Positions 9,777 through 18,556 are shown, counted from the first letter of the stretch. The stretch: DNA of 64,000 nt from Casimicrobium huifangae (GCF_009746125.1 NZ_CP041352.1:2588436-2652435), one strand, 5' to 3'. Program-made: numbers and translations. Notes: generated from the sequence alone by a model not told the origin.

Positions 9777-9805
9777 ACAATAGCAGCCTTGTAGTAAAAC
9801 AACAA
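9777..9805 (-). promoter_or_regulatory. Predicted zwf promoter overlapped by the HexR operator
   Basis: On the minus strand TTGTTG (9800-9805) and TATTGT (9777-9782) are separated by 17 bp. The -35 box and most of the spacer coincide with the HexR palindrome, a geometry expected for repression. The predicted +1 falls at or next to the A of the zwf ATG at 9770. Confidence 0.5.
9789..9805. promoter_or_regulatory. HexR operator
   Basis: TTGTAGTAAAACAACAA, a near-perfect palindrome in the zwf-tal divergent region. Against the HexR consensus described for gammaproteobacteria (TGTARTwwwAYTACA) the inner 15 bp differ at a single position. It overlaps the zwf -35 region and lies just upstream of a TAAAAT (9808-9813) that could serve as the tal -10 box, so one site could control both directions. 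Confidence 0.75.
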
Positions 9806-9881
9806 GCTAAAATTACAGCATTTGACGCGATGGCAAAGCCTTCGCGACAACGAAACACGCTCTTCCGTCCGGAACCCTGCC

Positions 9882-10814
9882 ATGAACACCCTCGACCAGC
9901 TCAAACAATTCACCACCGTCGTCGCCGACACCGGCGATTTCAACGCCATGCGCGCCTACACGCCGCGTGACGCCACGACCAATCCGTCGCTGATCCTGAA
10001 GGCGGTACAGCAGGACGCCTACAAGCCGCTGTTCAGCGAAACGGTGGCAGCACACAAGGGCAAAAGCATCGGCGCCATCGTCGATCAGGTGCTGATCCGT
10101 TTCGGCCTGGAAATCCTCAACATCGTGCCCGGCCGCGTCTCGACTGAGGTGGATGCGAGGCTGTCGTTCGACACTCCGGCGACCATCGGCAAGGCGCGCG
10201 AGCTGATTGCACTCTACGCGGCGGCCGGAATCGGCAAGGACCGTGTGCTGATCAAGATTGCCTCCACCTGGGAGGGCATTCAGGCCGCCACCGTGCTCGA
10301 AAAGGAAGGCATCCACTGCAATCTGACGCTGCTGTTCAGCCCGATTCAGGCAGCCGCCTGCGCCGAGGGCGGCATCACGCTGATCTCACCTTTCGTGGGC
10401 CGCATTCTGGACTGGTACAAAAAGCGCGACGGCAAGGATTTCACCGCTGAGGAAGACCCCGGCGTGCAGTCGGTGCGCTTCATCTACGCGTACTACAAGC
10501 ACTACGGCTACAGGACCGAGGTGATGGGTGCCAGCTTCCGCAATATCGGCGAAATCCTGGCGCTCGCCGGCTGCGACCTGCTGACCATCTCGCCCGACCT
10601 GCTGAACCAGCTGCAGGGCATGAACGAGCCGGTTGAACGCAAACTGATCCCCGGCAAGGCTGCCACGGCGCCCATCAAACTGGACACGTCCGAGCCCGCG
10701 TTCCGCTACGCACTGAACAACGACGCGATGGCAACCGAGAAGCTGGCGGAAGGCATCCGTGCGTTTGCCGTCGATGCCGGCAAGCTGGAAAGCCTGATTT
10801 CAGCAGCGCTTTGA
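9882..10814 (+). CDS. tal: Transaldolase
   Basis: Transfers a dihydroxyacetone unit between sugar phosphates in the non-oxidative pentose-phosphate pathway. 310 aa from [10 protein letters not shown], matching TalA/TalB length and N-terminus; the open frame extends 20 codons upstream, but that part is unlike the family. It shows DATTNPSL (30-37), the Schiff-base lysine in [11 protein letters not shown] (K125), and [13 protein letters not shown]. Divergent from zwf-hexR, with which it shares the HexR operator. Confidence 0.96.
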   Translation: MNTLDQLKQFTTVVADTGDFNAMRAYTPRDATTNPSLILKAVQQDAYKPLFSETVAAHKGKSIGAIVDQVLIRFGLEILNIVPGRVSTEVDARLSFDTPATIGKARELIALYAAAGIGKDRVLIKIASTWEGIQAATVLEKEGIHCNLTLLFSPIQAAACAEGGITLISPFVGRILDWYKKRDGKDFTAEEDPGVQSVRFIYAYYKHYGYRTEVMGASFRNIGEILALAGCDLLTISPDLLNQLQGMNEPVERKLIPGKAATAPIKLDTSEPAFRYALNNDAMATEKLAEGIRAFAVDAGKLESLISAAL

Positions 10815-10841
10815 TGGCAGCGAACCGGAACTGCCTGAGTA

Positions 10842-10960
10842 CAACTTTTTACTGAAACCAGCATTCCATCTGGGCTGAATAGCCAAAATTGATGAAACTC
10901 GACTTCTTTCGCAAAGCCGTGTGAGCCCACATTGAATGGGGCTTCCACTGAAAAGGTGCT
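10842..10960. repeat. Dispersed palindromic repeat, copy 1
   Basis: About 119 bp imperfect palindrome. Each arm, read from the outside in, carries CTTTT, then GGGCT about 30 nt in, then a TCGA core near the centre (CTCGACTT). It lies between tal and earP and runs over the first possible earP start codons. Confidence 0.65.
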
Positions 10961-12032
10961 GCTTGCCGGAACGACCGTAGACCTGTTCTGCCGCGTCATC
11001 GACAACTACGGTGACATTGGCGTCTGCTGGCGGCTGGCGCGGCAGCTGGTCGCCGAGCACGGCTGCACGGTGCGGCTGATCGTCGATGACCTGCACGCGT
11101 TTCGCTTCATCGCACCCGAGGTGGATGCTGCGTCGGCTTCGACGCAAGCGCTGCTTGGCGTCACTGTCGTGCCGTGGCAAAACGCCAACACGTTGACGCC
11201 CGCAGAGGTCGTCATCGAGGCCTTCGCCTGCGACCCGCCGGCGGACTACGTGCAGGCAATGGCTGCGCAAGCCACCAAACCCGTCTGGTTGAACCTTGAA
11301 TATCTCAGCGCCGAAACCTGGGTCGATGACATCCACGGTCGCGCAAGCCCGCATCCGCGGCTGCCGCTGACCAAATACTTCTTTTGCCCCGGATTTACCG
11401 GTCAATCCGGCGGCTTGATTCGGGAGCGAAGTCTTACGCCGGTGGATTCACGACAACCGGAATCACAATCCAGGACGCTAGCCGCAGCCGACCTGCCGCA
11501 GCGCCTGTTTGTTTTCACCTACCCGCAAGCCCCTGTGCGGGCACTGACGGATGCGTTCGGAGCATCCGGTCAGCGCGTAGCGGTGAGCGTGGCTGCGCCG
11601 CTAGCCGATTGCGCGCCGGAATGGCGCACGGCGCCCCCCGTGCCACAACCCGATTTCGACGCCCTGCTCGCGCCGTTCGACCTGCTGCTGGTACGCGGCG
11701 AAGACTCCTTCGTCCGCGCGCAATGGGCAGCCAAACCGATGCTCTGGCACATCTACCCGACCGACGACGATGCCCATTGGGTCAAGCTCGATGCCTGGCT
11801 CGACCGCTACTGCGAAAGCCTGCCGGCGTTGGTGGCGGACGCCTATCGCCGTGCCAGCCACGCGTTTGTTGCCGGTGACCGGAACGCGACATCCTACGCC
11901 GAATTCGTCACTCACTTGCCAACGCTTCGGCAACACGCCATCCGCTGGCGCGCCCTGCTCATGCAGCAGACCGACCTCGCCACCCGGCTCGTTAGGTTCG
12001 TCGCTCTGGTGAAAACGCAAAAAGTCGGCTAA
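10956..12032 (+). CDS. earP: EF-P arginine rhamnosyltransferase EarP
   Basis: Inverting GT-B enzyme that transfers rhamnose from dTDP-L-rhamnose to Arg32 of elongation factor P. About 358 aa. The N-terminus carries DLFCRVIDNYGDIGVCWRLARQ, whose two aspartates (VD-N and YGD, D16 and D20 from this start) correspond to the essential pair described for Pseudomonas EarP. NLEYLSAE and the C-terminal HIYPTDDDAHWVKLDAWLDRY are also typical. The frame opens at a TTG at 10932, but that segment lies inside dispersed repeat copy 1. The GTG at 10956 puts the conserved DLFC at the distance seen in homologues, so I use it with modest certainty. Immediately upstream of efp, its substrate gene. Confidence 0.93.
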   Translation: MLLAGTTVDLFCRVIDNYGDIGVCWRLARQLVAEHGCTVRLIVDDLHAFRFIAPEVDAASASTQALLGVTVVPWQNANTLTPAEVVIEAFACDPPADYVQAMAAQATKPVWLNLEYLSAETWVDDIHGRASPHPRLPLTKYFFCPGFTGQSGGLIRERSLTPVDSRQPESQSRTLAAADLPQRLFVFTYPQAPVRALTDAFGASGQRVAVSVAAPLADCAPEWRTAPPVPQPDFDALLAPFDLLLVRGEDSFVRAQWAAKPMLWHIYPTDDDAHWVKLDAWLDRYCESLPALVADAYRRASHAFVAGDRNATSYAEFVTHLPTLRQHAIRWRALLMQQTDLATRLVRFVALVKTQKVG

Positions 12033-12035
12033 AAT
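12007..12035 (+). promoter_or_regulatory. Predicted efp promoter inside the earP 3' end
   Basis: TGGTGA (12007-12012), a 17-bp spacer and TAAAAT (12030-12035). It would give efp its own transcript with a leader of about 135 nt, which would fit the much higher demand for EF-P than for its modifying enzyme. Confidence 0.45.
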
Positions 12036-12176
12036 CAAAGGCTTTGCTACAAAACCTGCGGGCCAAACCCCTCCGACATTGCCATTCCGGCATTGTCAGT
12101 CATCGCTGTCAAGCCAACGTGCTGACGTAGACGACGGAAAACACTTCAACCGGCGCGCATCCACAACGAAACCACC

Positions 12177-12734
12177 ATGAAAACCGCACAAGAACTCCGC
12201 GCCGGCAACGTCATCATGATCGGCAACGACCCGATGGTCGTGGTCAAGGCCGAATACAACAAGTCCGGCCGCAACGCCGCCGTGGTCAAGACCAAGCTCA
12301 AGAACCTGCTCACCGGCACTGGTGCCGAGCCGGTGTTCAAAGCTGACGAAAAATTCGATGTCATCGTCCTCGAAAAGAAGGAAGTGACCTACAGCTACTT
12401 CGCCGATCCGATGTACGTGTTCATGGACGCCGAGTACAACCAGTACGAGATCGAGCCTGACACCATGACTGACGCGCTCAAGTACCTCGAAGACGCAATG
12501 CCGTGCGAAGTCACGTTCTACGACGGCCGCGCCATCGGCATCGAGCTGCCGACCTCGCTGGTGCGTGAGGTGGAATACACCGAGCCGGCCGTGCGCGGTG
12601 ACACCTCGGGCAAGGTCATGAAGCCCGCCAAGCTCAAGGGCACCGGCTTCGAGATCCCGGTTCCGGCCTTCGTCAACACCGGCGACAAGATCGAGATCGA
12701 CACTCGCACCGACGAGTTCAAGAAACGCGTCTAA
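12177..12734 (+). CDS. efp: Elongation factor P (rhamnosylated-arginine type)
   Basis: Relieves ribosome stalling at polyproline stretches. 185 aa with the three beta-barrel domains of EF-P. The domain I loop reads [12 protein letters not shown] with arginine at position 32, the residue rhamnosylated by EarP, instead of the lysine modified by EpmA in enterobacteria. Domain II has YMDxEYxQYE-like [10 protein letters not shown], and domain III ends in [17 protein letters not shown]. The EarP gene lies directly upstream, so modifier and substrate agree. An intrinsic terminator follows. Confidence 0.98.
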   Translation: MKTAQELRAGNVIMIGNDPMVVVKAEYNKSGRNAAVVKTKLKNLLTGTGAEPVFKADEKFDVIVLEKKEVTYSYFADPMYVFMDAEYNQYEIEPDTMTDALKYLEDAMPCEVTFYDGRAIGIELPTSLVREVEYTEPAVRGDTSGKVMKPAKLKGTGFEIPVPAFVNTGDKIEIDTRTDEFKKRV

Positions 12735-12778
12735 CTGGTAGTTCTGGCTGCTGCAACGCAGCCTTGATCCAGCGCAAT

Positions 12779-12820
12779 GGCCCATGCGATAGCCCAACTA
12801 TCGCACGGGCCTTTTGTTTT
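12779..12820 (+). terminator. Intrinsic terminator of efp
   Basis: 14-bp stem with one mismatch (GGCCCATGCGATAG against CTATCGCACGGGCC), 5-nt loop CCCAA, followed by TTTTGTTTT. Confidence 0.85.
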
Positions 12821-12851
12821 GGAGCGGAGATAATGCATACAGGAGGAACCG

Positions 12852-13793
12852 TTGACGATGCTCGTCGCCTATCTCACGCATCCGTACGCACTCAAGCACG
12901 AAATGGGGTCGCATCACCCCGAATGCCCCGACCGGGTACGGGTGGTTGACGACTACCTGCGTGCGCAAGGCTTGCTTGATTTCATGCGGGAAGAGATCGC
13001 CGCTGCCGCGCCCCCGCACACAATCCTGCGGGCACACACACGCGAGATGGTCGACTCGATTGAACGGATGGCGCCGCAGCAGGGTTACTGCGGCATCGAC
13101 GGCGACACCACTATGAATCCGTACACGCTGCTTGCTGCCCAGCACAGTGCCGGCGCCGCAGTCAAGGCTGTTGATCTGGTGTGCGCTGGTGATGCGCCGC
13201 GTGCGTTCTGCAACATCCGTCCGCCCGGCCATCACGCCGAGCGTCATCGCGCGATGGGGTTCTGCTTTTTCAACAATGCAGCGATCGCTGTGCTGCACGC
13301 GATACAGGCGCACGGCCTCGAGCGTGTGCTGCTGGTTGACTTCGACGTGCATCACGGGAACGGCACCGAAGAGATACTTGCCGACCAGTGCGATGCGCGG
13401 CGCGTGCTGATGGTGTCAACCTTTCAGCATCACCTTTATCCCGGCAACGGTGATGTGCCGATGGCCGCCAACATGGTCAACGTGCCGCTGCCCGCCTACT
13501 CTCGCGGAGACGCCATGCGCGCCGCCGTGCTCGACCGCTGGCTGCCGGCGATTGATGACTTTGCACCGCAGCTGGTGGTCATCTCGGCTGGTTTCGACGC
13601 GCACCGCGAAGACGACCTCGCATCCCTCGGCTGGGTGGACGCCGACTACCGCTGGCTGACGCAGCAACTCGTTGCGGTAGCCGACAAACATTGTCGCGGG
13701 CGTATCGTTTCACTGCTTGAGGGCGGTTATCACCTGCCCGCGCTTGCCCGCAGCGTCGGCGAACACGTGAAAGTGTTGATCGGCGCCGATTGA
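12852..13793 (+). CDS. Histone-deacetylase-family (class II-like) amidohydrolase
   Basis: Zinc-dependent deacetylase fold; bacterial members act on acetylpolyamines or acetylated proteins such as acetoin or carboxylase targets. 313 aa. Key stretches are RPPGHHAERHRAMGFC with the catalytic histidine pair (127-128), DFDVHHGNGTE (163-173; zinc ligands Asp and His) and SAGFDAHRED (zinc Asp249). AGGAGG at 12841-12846 lies 5 nt before a TTG (12852) and 11 nt before an ATG (12858); spacing favours the TTG, but the ATG is also possible. The physiological substrate is not evident from the neighbours. Confidence 0.9.
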   Translation: MTMLVAYLTHPYALKHEMGSHHPECPDRVRVVDDYLRAQGLLDFMREEIAAAAPPHTILRAHTREMVDSIERMAPQQGYCGIDGDTTMNPYTLLAAQHSAGAAVKAVDLVCAGDAPRAFCNIRPPGHHAERHRAMGFCFFNNAAIAVLHAIQAHGLERVLLVDFDVHHGNGTEEILADQCDARRVLMVSTFQHHLYPGNGDVPMAANMVNVPLPAYSRGDAMRAAVLDRWLPAIDDFAPQLVVISAGFDAHREDDLASLGWVDADYRWLTQQLVAVADKHCRGRIVSLLEGGYHLPALARSVGEHVKVLIGAD

Positions 13794-13868
13794 CCGGGCA
13801 TCGTTGCGCGGTCGTCCGTCGCGCTGGCGACTACTGGTCGGCACGAAACGCGCGGTAGCATTGCGCGC

Positions 13869-14927
13869 ATGCACGGCCATCATTCGCACCACGCATCGGA
13901 CGACGCAGGCCATCCGCGCCACGCGCACCCGCATCACGACGGTGACGCACACGGCGCGACCACCAGTTCGCACCCGCAGAAGGAGGCTCATGGCCACGGG
14001 CACGGACACACACACGGTCACGGCGGGCATGCCCACGCACATGGGCCGATCAACTACGACCGCATCTTCGCCATTGGCGTTGCGCTGAATGTCAGCTATG
14101 CGCTGATTGAGGCGGTCGCAGGTTTCTGGCTGCATTCGCTGGCACTGGTGGCCGACGCCGGCCACAACCTCTCCGACGTGCTTGGGCTATTGCTGGCGTG
14201 GGCTGCCGTGTGGCTCTCGCGGCGCAAACCCTCCGCGCGGCATTCCTACGGCCTCGGACGCACTTCCATTCTTGCGGCGCTGGCCAACGCCGTGCTGCTG
14301 TTCGTTGCGCTGGGTGCCATCGTCTGGGAGGCCATCGGTCGACTGAACGAGCCGCAGGTCGTCGCCACCGGTCCGGTGATAGTTATTGCGCTGATCGGGA
14401 TCGCGATCAACGGTTTCACTGCCTGGTTGTTCATGCGTGGCAGCAAGACCGATCTCAACGTGCGCGGCGCCTATCTGCACATGGCGGCGGACGCGGCGGT
14501 GTCTGCCGGCGTGGTGGCGAGCGCCGCGCTGATGGGAGTCACCGGCTGGCTGTGGCTCGACCCGGTCACCAGTCTCATCATCGCCGTCGTGATCGCCTGG
14601 GGCTCGTGGCGGCTCCTGGTTGACTCATTGCGCCTCTCGCTTGACGCGGTGCCGGCGCACGTCGATGCCAGCGCGGTCGCCGGGTTTCTGGCACACCGTG
14701 CCCCGGTGCAAAGCCTGCATGACCTGCATATCTGGGCGCTGTCGACCGAGGCGGTCGCACTGACCGCGCATCTCGTTTGCCCGGACGGACATCCGGGTGA
14801 TGCATGGCTCAAGGACGTCTGTGACGAATTGCACGAGCGATTCGCCATTGATCATGCAACCCTGCAGATCGAAACCGGCGACGCCGCACACTGCGCGCTG
14901 CGCGAGCGCTGTGGGCTGGCGCACTAG
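13869..14927 (+). CDS. CDF-family divalent metal (probably zinc) exporter
   Basis: Cation diffusion facilitator, a proton-coupled efflux carrier in the inner membrane. 352 aa. The first 60 residues are extremely rich in histidine (23 or so His, many as HG or HH pairs) and probably serve as a cytosolic metal sensor or shuttle. Six helices follow with the two HxxxD transport sites, HNLSD in TM2 (99-103) and HMAAD in TM5 (204-208), which is the zinc-selective pattern. The C-terminal domain (about 275-340) is the usual ferredoxin-like dimer domain. The gene overlaps the convergent EamA gene by 4 bp at its 3' end. Confidence 0.93.
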   Translation: MHGHHSHHASDDAGHPRHAHPHHDGDAHGATTSSHPQKEAHGHGHGHTHGHGGHAHAHGPINYDRIFAIGVALNVSYALIEAVAGFWLHSLALVADAGHNLSDVLGLLLAWAAVWLSRRKPSARHSYGLGRTSILAALANAVLLFVALGAIVWEAIGRLNEPQVVATGPVIVIALIGIAINGFTAWLFMRGSKTDLNVRGAYLHMAADAAVSAGVVASAALMGVTGWLWLDPVTSLIIAVVIAWGSWRLLVDSLRLSLDAVPAHVDASAVAGFLAHRAPVQSLHDLHIWALSTEAVALTAHLVCPDGHPGDAWLKDVCDELHERFAIDHATLQIETGDAAHCALRERCGLAH

Positions 14928-15829
14928 CCTCGAGCCTTACCGTCTCGCGTCGCCATCCACTTCGGCCCGAGCACCGCAATCGCCAGCCCGGTGAGCACGA
15001 CGGCAGCGCCAAGCAGTTGCGTGGCGGAAAGACGCTCACCGAAAGCCCACGCCGTTGCGGTCATGCCCGCCACGGGCACCCACAGCGCAAACGGTGACAC
15101 CATCGACGCCGGGTAGCGCGTCAGCAAGTTCGACCAGAGGCCGTAGCCAAACACTTGCGCGGCATAGGCCAGCACGCAGAGATTGGCCCACAACGCCCAA
15201 CTCGGCGTCCTCAGCGGCGCGGTCAGCGCACCCGCTGGCTCCACGATGAGCGAAATCACCACCAGCGGCGGCACGGCAGCCAGACTCGTCCAGGCCACAA
15301 AGTTCATCGCGCTGACTCGACCAGTATGCGCGATGCGCGCCACGTGCTTTGCCACTGTGTTCCCCGCGCCCCAGAAGAACGCCGCAAGCAGCACGAGCAG
15401 GAATGCTGCTCCGACACCGCCTTGCAACTTGGTCACACCGATGATGACCAAGCCGATCGCCGCGATCAGTGCACCCACCAACTGCGCGCGGTGTATGGCT
15501 TCGCCGTAGAGCGCCACTGCGAGGCCAATGGTGAAAAACACTTGCGTCTGCACCACCAGCGACATCAAGCCGGCGGGCATACCCATGTTGAGCGAAATGA
15601 ACATCACGGCGAATTGGCCCACGGCGATGAACAGCGCGTAGAGCACCAGCCAGCACCAGGGCACCTGCGGTCGCCCGACAAACAACACCAGCGGCACTGC
15701 AGCCATGAAAAAGCGCCAGCCCGACAGCGCAAAGGGCGGCACGCTCACCAGCGCCAGCTTGATCGAAACGAAGGTCAACCCCCACACGGTGGCAATGGCG
15801 AGAGCGAGGAGCGTGTGGCGAAGGGGCAA
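14924..15829 (-). CDS. EamA/DMT-superfamily transporter
   Basis: 301 aa, ten predicted transmembrane helices arranged as two EamA repeats (about 5-135 and 145-290), the drug/metabolite transporter layout. MPLRHTLLALAIATVWGLTFVSIKLAL at the start and PVAGMTATAWAFGERLSATQLLGAAVVLTGLAI near the end resemble the O-acetylserine/cysteine exporter EamA (YdeD), but substrate cannot be inferred safely. It ends convergent to the CDF gene with a 4-bp overlap. Confidence 0.88.
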   Translation of the reverse strand: MPLRHTLLALAIATVWGLTFVSIKLALVSVPPFALSGWRFFMAAVPLVLFVGRPQVPWCWLVLYALFIAVGQFAVMFISLNMGMPAGLMSLVVQTQVFFTIGLAVALYGEAIHRAQLVGALIAAIGLVIIGVTKLQGGVGAAFLLVLLAAFFWGAGNTVAKHVARIAHTGRVSAMNFVAWTSLAAVPPLVVISLIVEPAGALTAPLRTPSWALWANLCVLAYAAQVFGYGLWSNLLTRYPASMVSPFALWVPVAGMTATAWAFGERLSATQLLGAAVVLTGLAIAVLGPKWMATRDGKARG

Positions 15830-15832
15830 AGG

Positions 15833-16813
15833 TCAGGCTGCAGAAGGTTTCAACGACTTGACGCGCGGTGCGAATACGCGTCGCATCGTGTCAAGTCGGC
15901 GCGAAATCCAATCAAACTGAATCGGCCATTCCGCTCGATCATCCATGTTGACATCGTTCCAGATTGTGACGATCCGCGACATCTTGCTATCCGGCAGTTC
16001 GCGCCAATCCAGTGGAAAGCCTGTCTCTTGTTGGATCGATTCTCGTTGCGCCAGCAAGGCGTTGAACGCCTCCTTCGGTGCGAAACCTGGAGGTTGGACG
16101 ACAACAATTTCGACGCCAATCCAGCGCTTCTCCCTGGACGCAAAAACGTCCATGTTGATTCCCGAGCGCCCCAGAGCGCAGTTTACCCAGTGCTGGGGCG
16201 CTGGTTTCTGTGGTGTCACAGCGCCCCCACATCGCTTGATGTAGTCGCGCAACGCCGTCCAGTACTCAAGGTACAGTGACTGAGTCTCCGTCAATTCACT
16301 ACTCCGCGCACGCTCAGCAACGCTTCGGCGCCAGTCGTTCGGCTTACTCACAATGTTGAACTTCGGTGCAACATTGTCAGAACCAACGAACTTCCAGAGT
16401 TCAATCTCCAGCAAGAAAAAGCTGAAACCGTCTACCGTGACTTCGTTCAGCCAGTCCACGGCAGCACGATGCTCTTCAGTCGAACGCTTGGCGATCCAGA
16501 TAATCGTTCGGGCATCCAGGCCTGCGGCATAGGTCAGGATTTGTCCCAAATGTGGGTGATCGGTCGACTCAAGCTGATTTTCGATCAGGACATTCGTGCC
16601 GGTGGCAAGGTCCCTACACAAAATATCAGCGCGATACGGGCCGACACCCTGTTCCTGAGCCACCAACTCCAAATCCAGCCCTAGCGCCTCCGAAAGAATC
16701 GACAGGCTATCCTCCTCTGCGAGCCAGGGCGTGAAGTCAGCCGGTTCGGACGACCAGATGGTGCGAAGATCGTCAACCCTTTCAAGCTTGGCCAACGGCC
16801 GAGACAACGCCAC
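15833..16813 (-). CDS. DUF4268 protein with PD-(D/E)xK-nuclease-like core
   Basis: 326 aa. It begins at a GTG one base after the pntB stop, so it may be translationally coupled to the pnt operon. The N-terminal half contains VGPYRADILCRDLATGTNVLIENQLE: Asp63 and Glu78-x-Gln80 are arranged like the metal-binding core of PD-(D/E)xK nucleases. It is followed by HLGQILTYAAGLDARTIIWIAKRSTEEHRAAVDWLNE. The C-terminal half (about 185-315) is the DUF4268 domain. Such proteins occur singly or near restriction and defence genes, but no partner methylase or helicase is present here. Nuclease activity is inference. Confidence 0.7.
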   Translation of the reverse strand: MALSRPLAKLERVDDLRTIWSSEPADFTPWLAEEDSLSILSEALGLDLELVAQEQGVGPYRADILCRDLATGTNVLIENQLESTDHPHLGQILTYAAGLDARTIIWIAKRSTEEHRAAVDWLNEVTVDGFSFFLLEIELWKFVGSDNVAPKFNIVSKPNDWRRSVAERARSSELTETQSLYLEYWTALRDYIKRCGGAVTPQKPAPQHWVNCALGRSGINMDVFASREKRWIGVEIVVVQPPGFAPKEAFNALLAQRESIQQETGFPLDWRELPDSKMSRIVTIWNDVNMDDRAEWPIQFDWISRRLDTMRRVFAPRVKSLKPSAA

Positions 16814-16814
16814 G

Positions 16815-18236
16815 CTATTCGACCGCTTTCAACATCGCCTCAACCACGCCTTTGGCATCGCCGAACACCATCATGGTCTTGTCCATGTAGAAGAGTTCGT
16901 TGTCGAGCCCGGCGTAACCTGCTGCCATCGAGCGCTTGTTGACGATAACGGTGCGCGCCTTGTAGGCCTCAAGAATCGGCATGCCGTAGATCGGGCTGCC
17001 TTTCTGCAGGGCAAGCGGGTTCACCACGTCGTTGGCACCGAGCACCAGCACCACGTCGGTTTGCGCGAACTCGGAGTTGATGTCCTCCATTTCGTGCACC
17101 TGGTCATACGGCACTTCGGCCTCGGCCAGCAACACATTCATGTGCCCCGGCATGCGGCCCGCCACTGGATGAATCGCGTACTTGACGTCGACCCCCTTGG
17201 CGATCAGCTTTTGCGCAAGTTCCTTCACGGCGTGCTGCGCGCGGGCGACCGCGAGGCCATACCCCGGCACGATCACCACGCTGTCAGCGTTCGACAGCAT
17301 GAAGGCCGCATCGTCCGCACTGCCGCTCTTGACCGGGCGCTGCTCCTTGCTGCCCGTCGCGGCGCCGCCCTCGCCACCGAAGCCGCCGAGGATGACGCTG
17401 ATGAACGAACGGTTCATCGCCTTGCACATGATGTAGGACAGGATCGCACCGGACGAACCGACCAGCGAACCGGCGATGATCAGCATCGGGTTGTTCAGCG
17501 AAAAACCGATGCCCGCCGCCGCCCAGCCGGAGTAGCTGTTCAGCATCGACACCACCACCGGCATGTCAGCGCCGCCGATCGGAATGATGATGAGCACGCC
17601 GAGCAGGAAGCCGAGCGCGCAGATGATCGTGAAGTCGGTGAATGACTCTGAATGCCAGAAGCCAAAGATGAAGAACAGCGTCGCCAATCCGAGCACGGCG
17701 TTCAGCGCGTGTTGCCCTTTGAAAGTGACAGGTGCTCCCTGAAACAGGCGGAATTTGTACTTGCCCGAGAGCTTGCCAAAGGCGATGACGGAGCCGGAAA
17801 ACGTGATAGCACCGATGAAGGCACCGAGCGCCAGTTCGATGCGATTACCGCCGGGAATCGCGCCGCCCTTTTGCGTGATACCGAAGGCGTAAGGCTCGAC
17901 CACGGCAGCCACGGCGATACACACCGCCGCCAGACCGATCATGCTGTGCATGAAAGCAACCAGCTCGGGCATTTTGGTCATCTCGACGCGCTTGGCCATC
18001 ACGGCGCCAATGCCACCGCCAACCACCAGCCCGCCAAGCACATAGCTGAGGCCAAGGGCCGACTCGCCTGCCAGCTTGAATATCAACGCTGCGGTCGTCA
18101 CCATCGCGATGGCCATGCCCACCATGCCAAAACGGTTGCCCGTGATGGACGTGGTGGGGTGCGAGAGCCCCTTGAGTGCCTGAATGAAAAAGACCGAGGC
18201 GACAAGGTAGAGAAGAACAACGACGTTCATGCTCAT
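16815..18236 (-). CDS. pntB: NAD(P) transhydrogenase subunit beta
   Basis: Membrane-embedded half of the proton-pumping transhydrogenase that drives NADPH formation from NADH. 473 aa. Eight or nine transmembrane helices occupy the first 280 residues. The NADP-binding domain III follows, with VPGYGLAVARAQHAVKEL, HPVAGRMPGHMNVLLAEA, LGANDVVNPLAL and KRSMAAGYAGLDNELFY. Its start overlaps the end of pntA2 by 4 bp. Confidence 0.97.
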   Translation of the reverse strand: MSMNVVVLLYLVASVFFIQALKGLSHPTTSITGNRFGMVGMAIAMVTTAALIFKLAGESALGLSYVLGGLVVGGGIGAVMAKRVEMTKMPELVAFMHSMIGLAAVCIAVAAVVEPYAFGITQKGGAIPGGNRIELALGAFIGAITFSGSVIAFGKLSGKYKFRLFQGAPVTFKGQHALNAVLGLATLFFIFGFWHSESFTDFTIICALGFLLGVLIIIPIGGADMPVVVSMLNSYSGWAAAGIGFSLNNPMLIIAGSLVGSSGAILSYIMCKAMNRSFISVILGGFGGEGGAATGSKEQRPVKSGSADDAAFMLSNADSVVIVPGYGLAVARAQHAVKELAQKLIAKGVDVKYAIHPVAGRMPGHMNVLLAEAEVPYDQVHEMEDINSEFAQTDVVLVLGANDVVNPLALQKGSPIYGMPILEAYKARTVIVNKRSMAAGYAGLDNELFYMDKTMMVFGDAKGVVEAMLKAVE

Positions 18237-18556
18237 TTGGCAACCTCCGGCTTCGCTTCAGCTTTTTTCTCTTTCTTCTTGAACATTTCAAGCATGCGTT
18301 TGGTCACCAGAAAGCCACCAAAGATATTCACGGCAGCCAGCGCCACCGCCAGCACGCCCATGGTCTTGCCGAGCGTGGTCTCGGTCAGCGCAGCGGCCAG
18401 CATGGCCCCCACGATGATGATCGCCGAGATCGCATTGGTCACCGCCATCAGCGGTGTGTGCAGCGCTGGTGTCACCGTCCAGACGACGTGATAGCCGACG
18501 TAAATCGCCAGCACAAAGATGATCAGGTTGATGACAATGTGTTCGACGCCGCTCAC
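18233..18556 (-). CDS. pntAB: NAD(P) transhydrogenase subunit alpha-2 (membrane part of alpha)
   Basis: 107 aa, three or four transmembrane helices (HVVWTVTPALHTPLMAVTNAIS is the family signature), with a lysine-rich C-terminal tail. In many bacteria PntA is split into a soluble NAD-binding alpha-1 and this membrane alpha-2. The start overlaps alpha-1 by 4 bp and the stop overlaps pntB by 4 bp, so all three are tightly coupled. Confidence 0.95.
   Translation of the reverse strand: MSGVEHIVINLIIFVLAIYVGYHVVWTVTPALHTPLMAVTNAISAIIIVGAMLAAALTETTLGKTMGVLAVALAAVNIFGGFLVTKRMLEMFKKKEKKAEAKPEVAK

Noticed and set aside
12013-12040. Extra copy of the dispersed palindrome near efp (AAAAAGTCGGCT)
   Set aside because: Only the central octamer-like part is similar; CTTTT and GGGCT arms are absent, and it lies within the end of the earP coding region.
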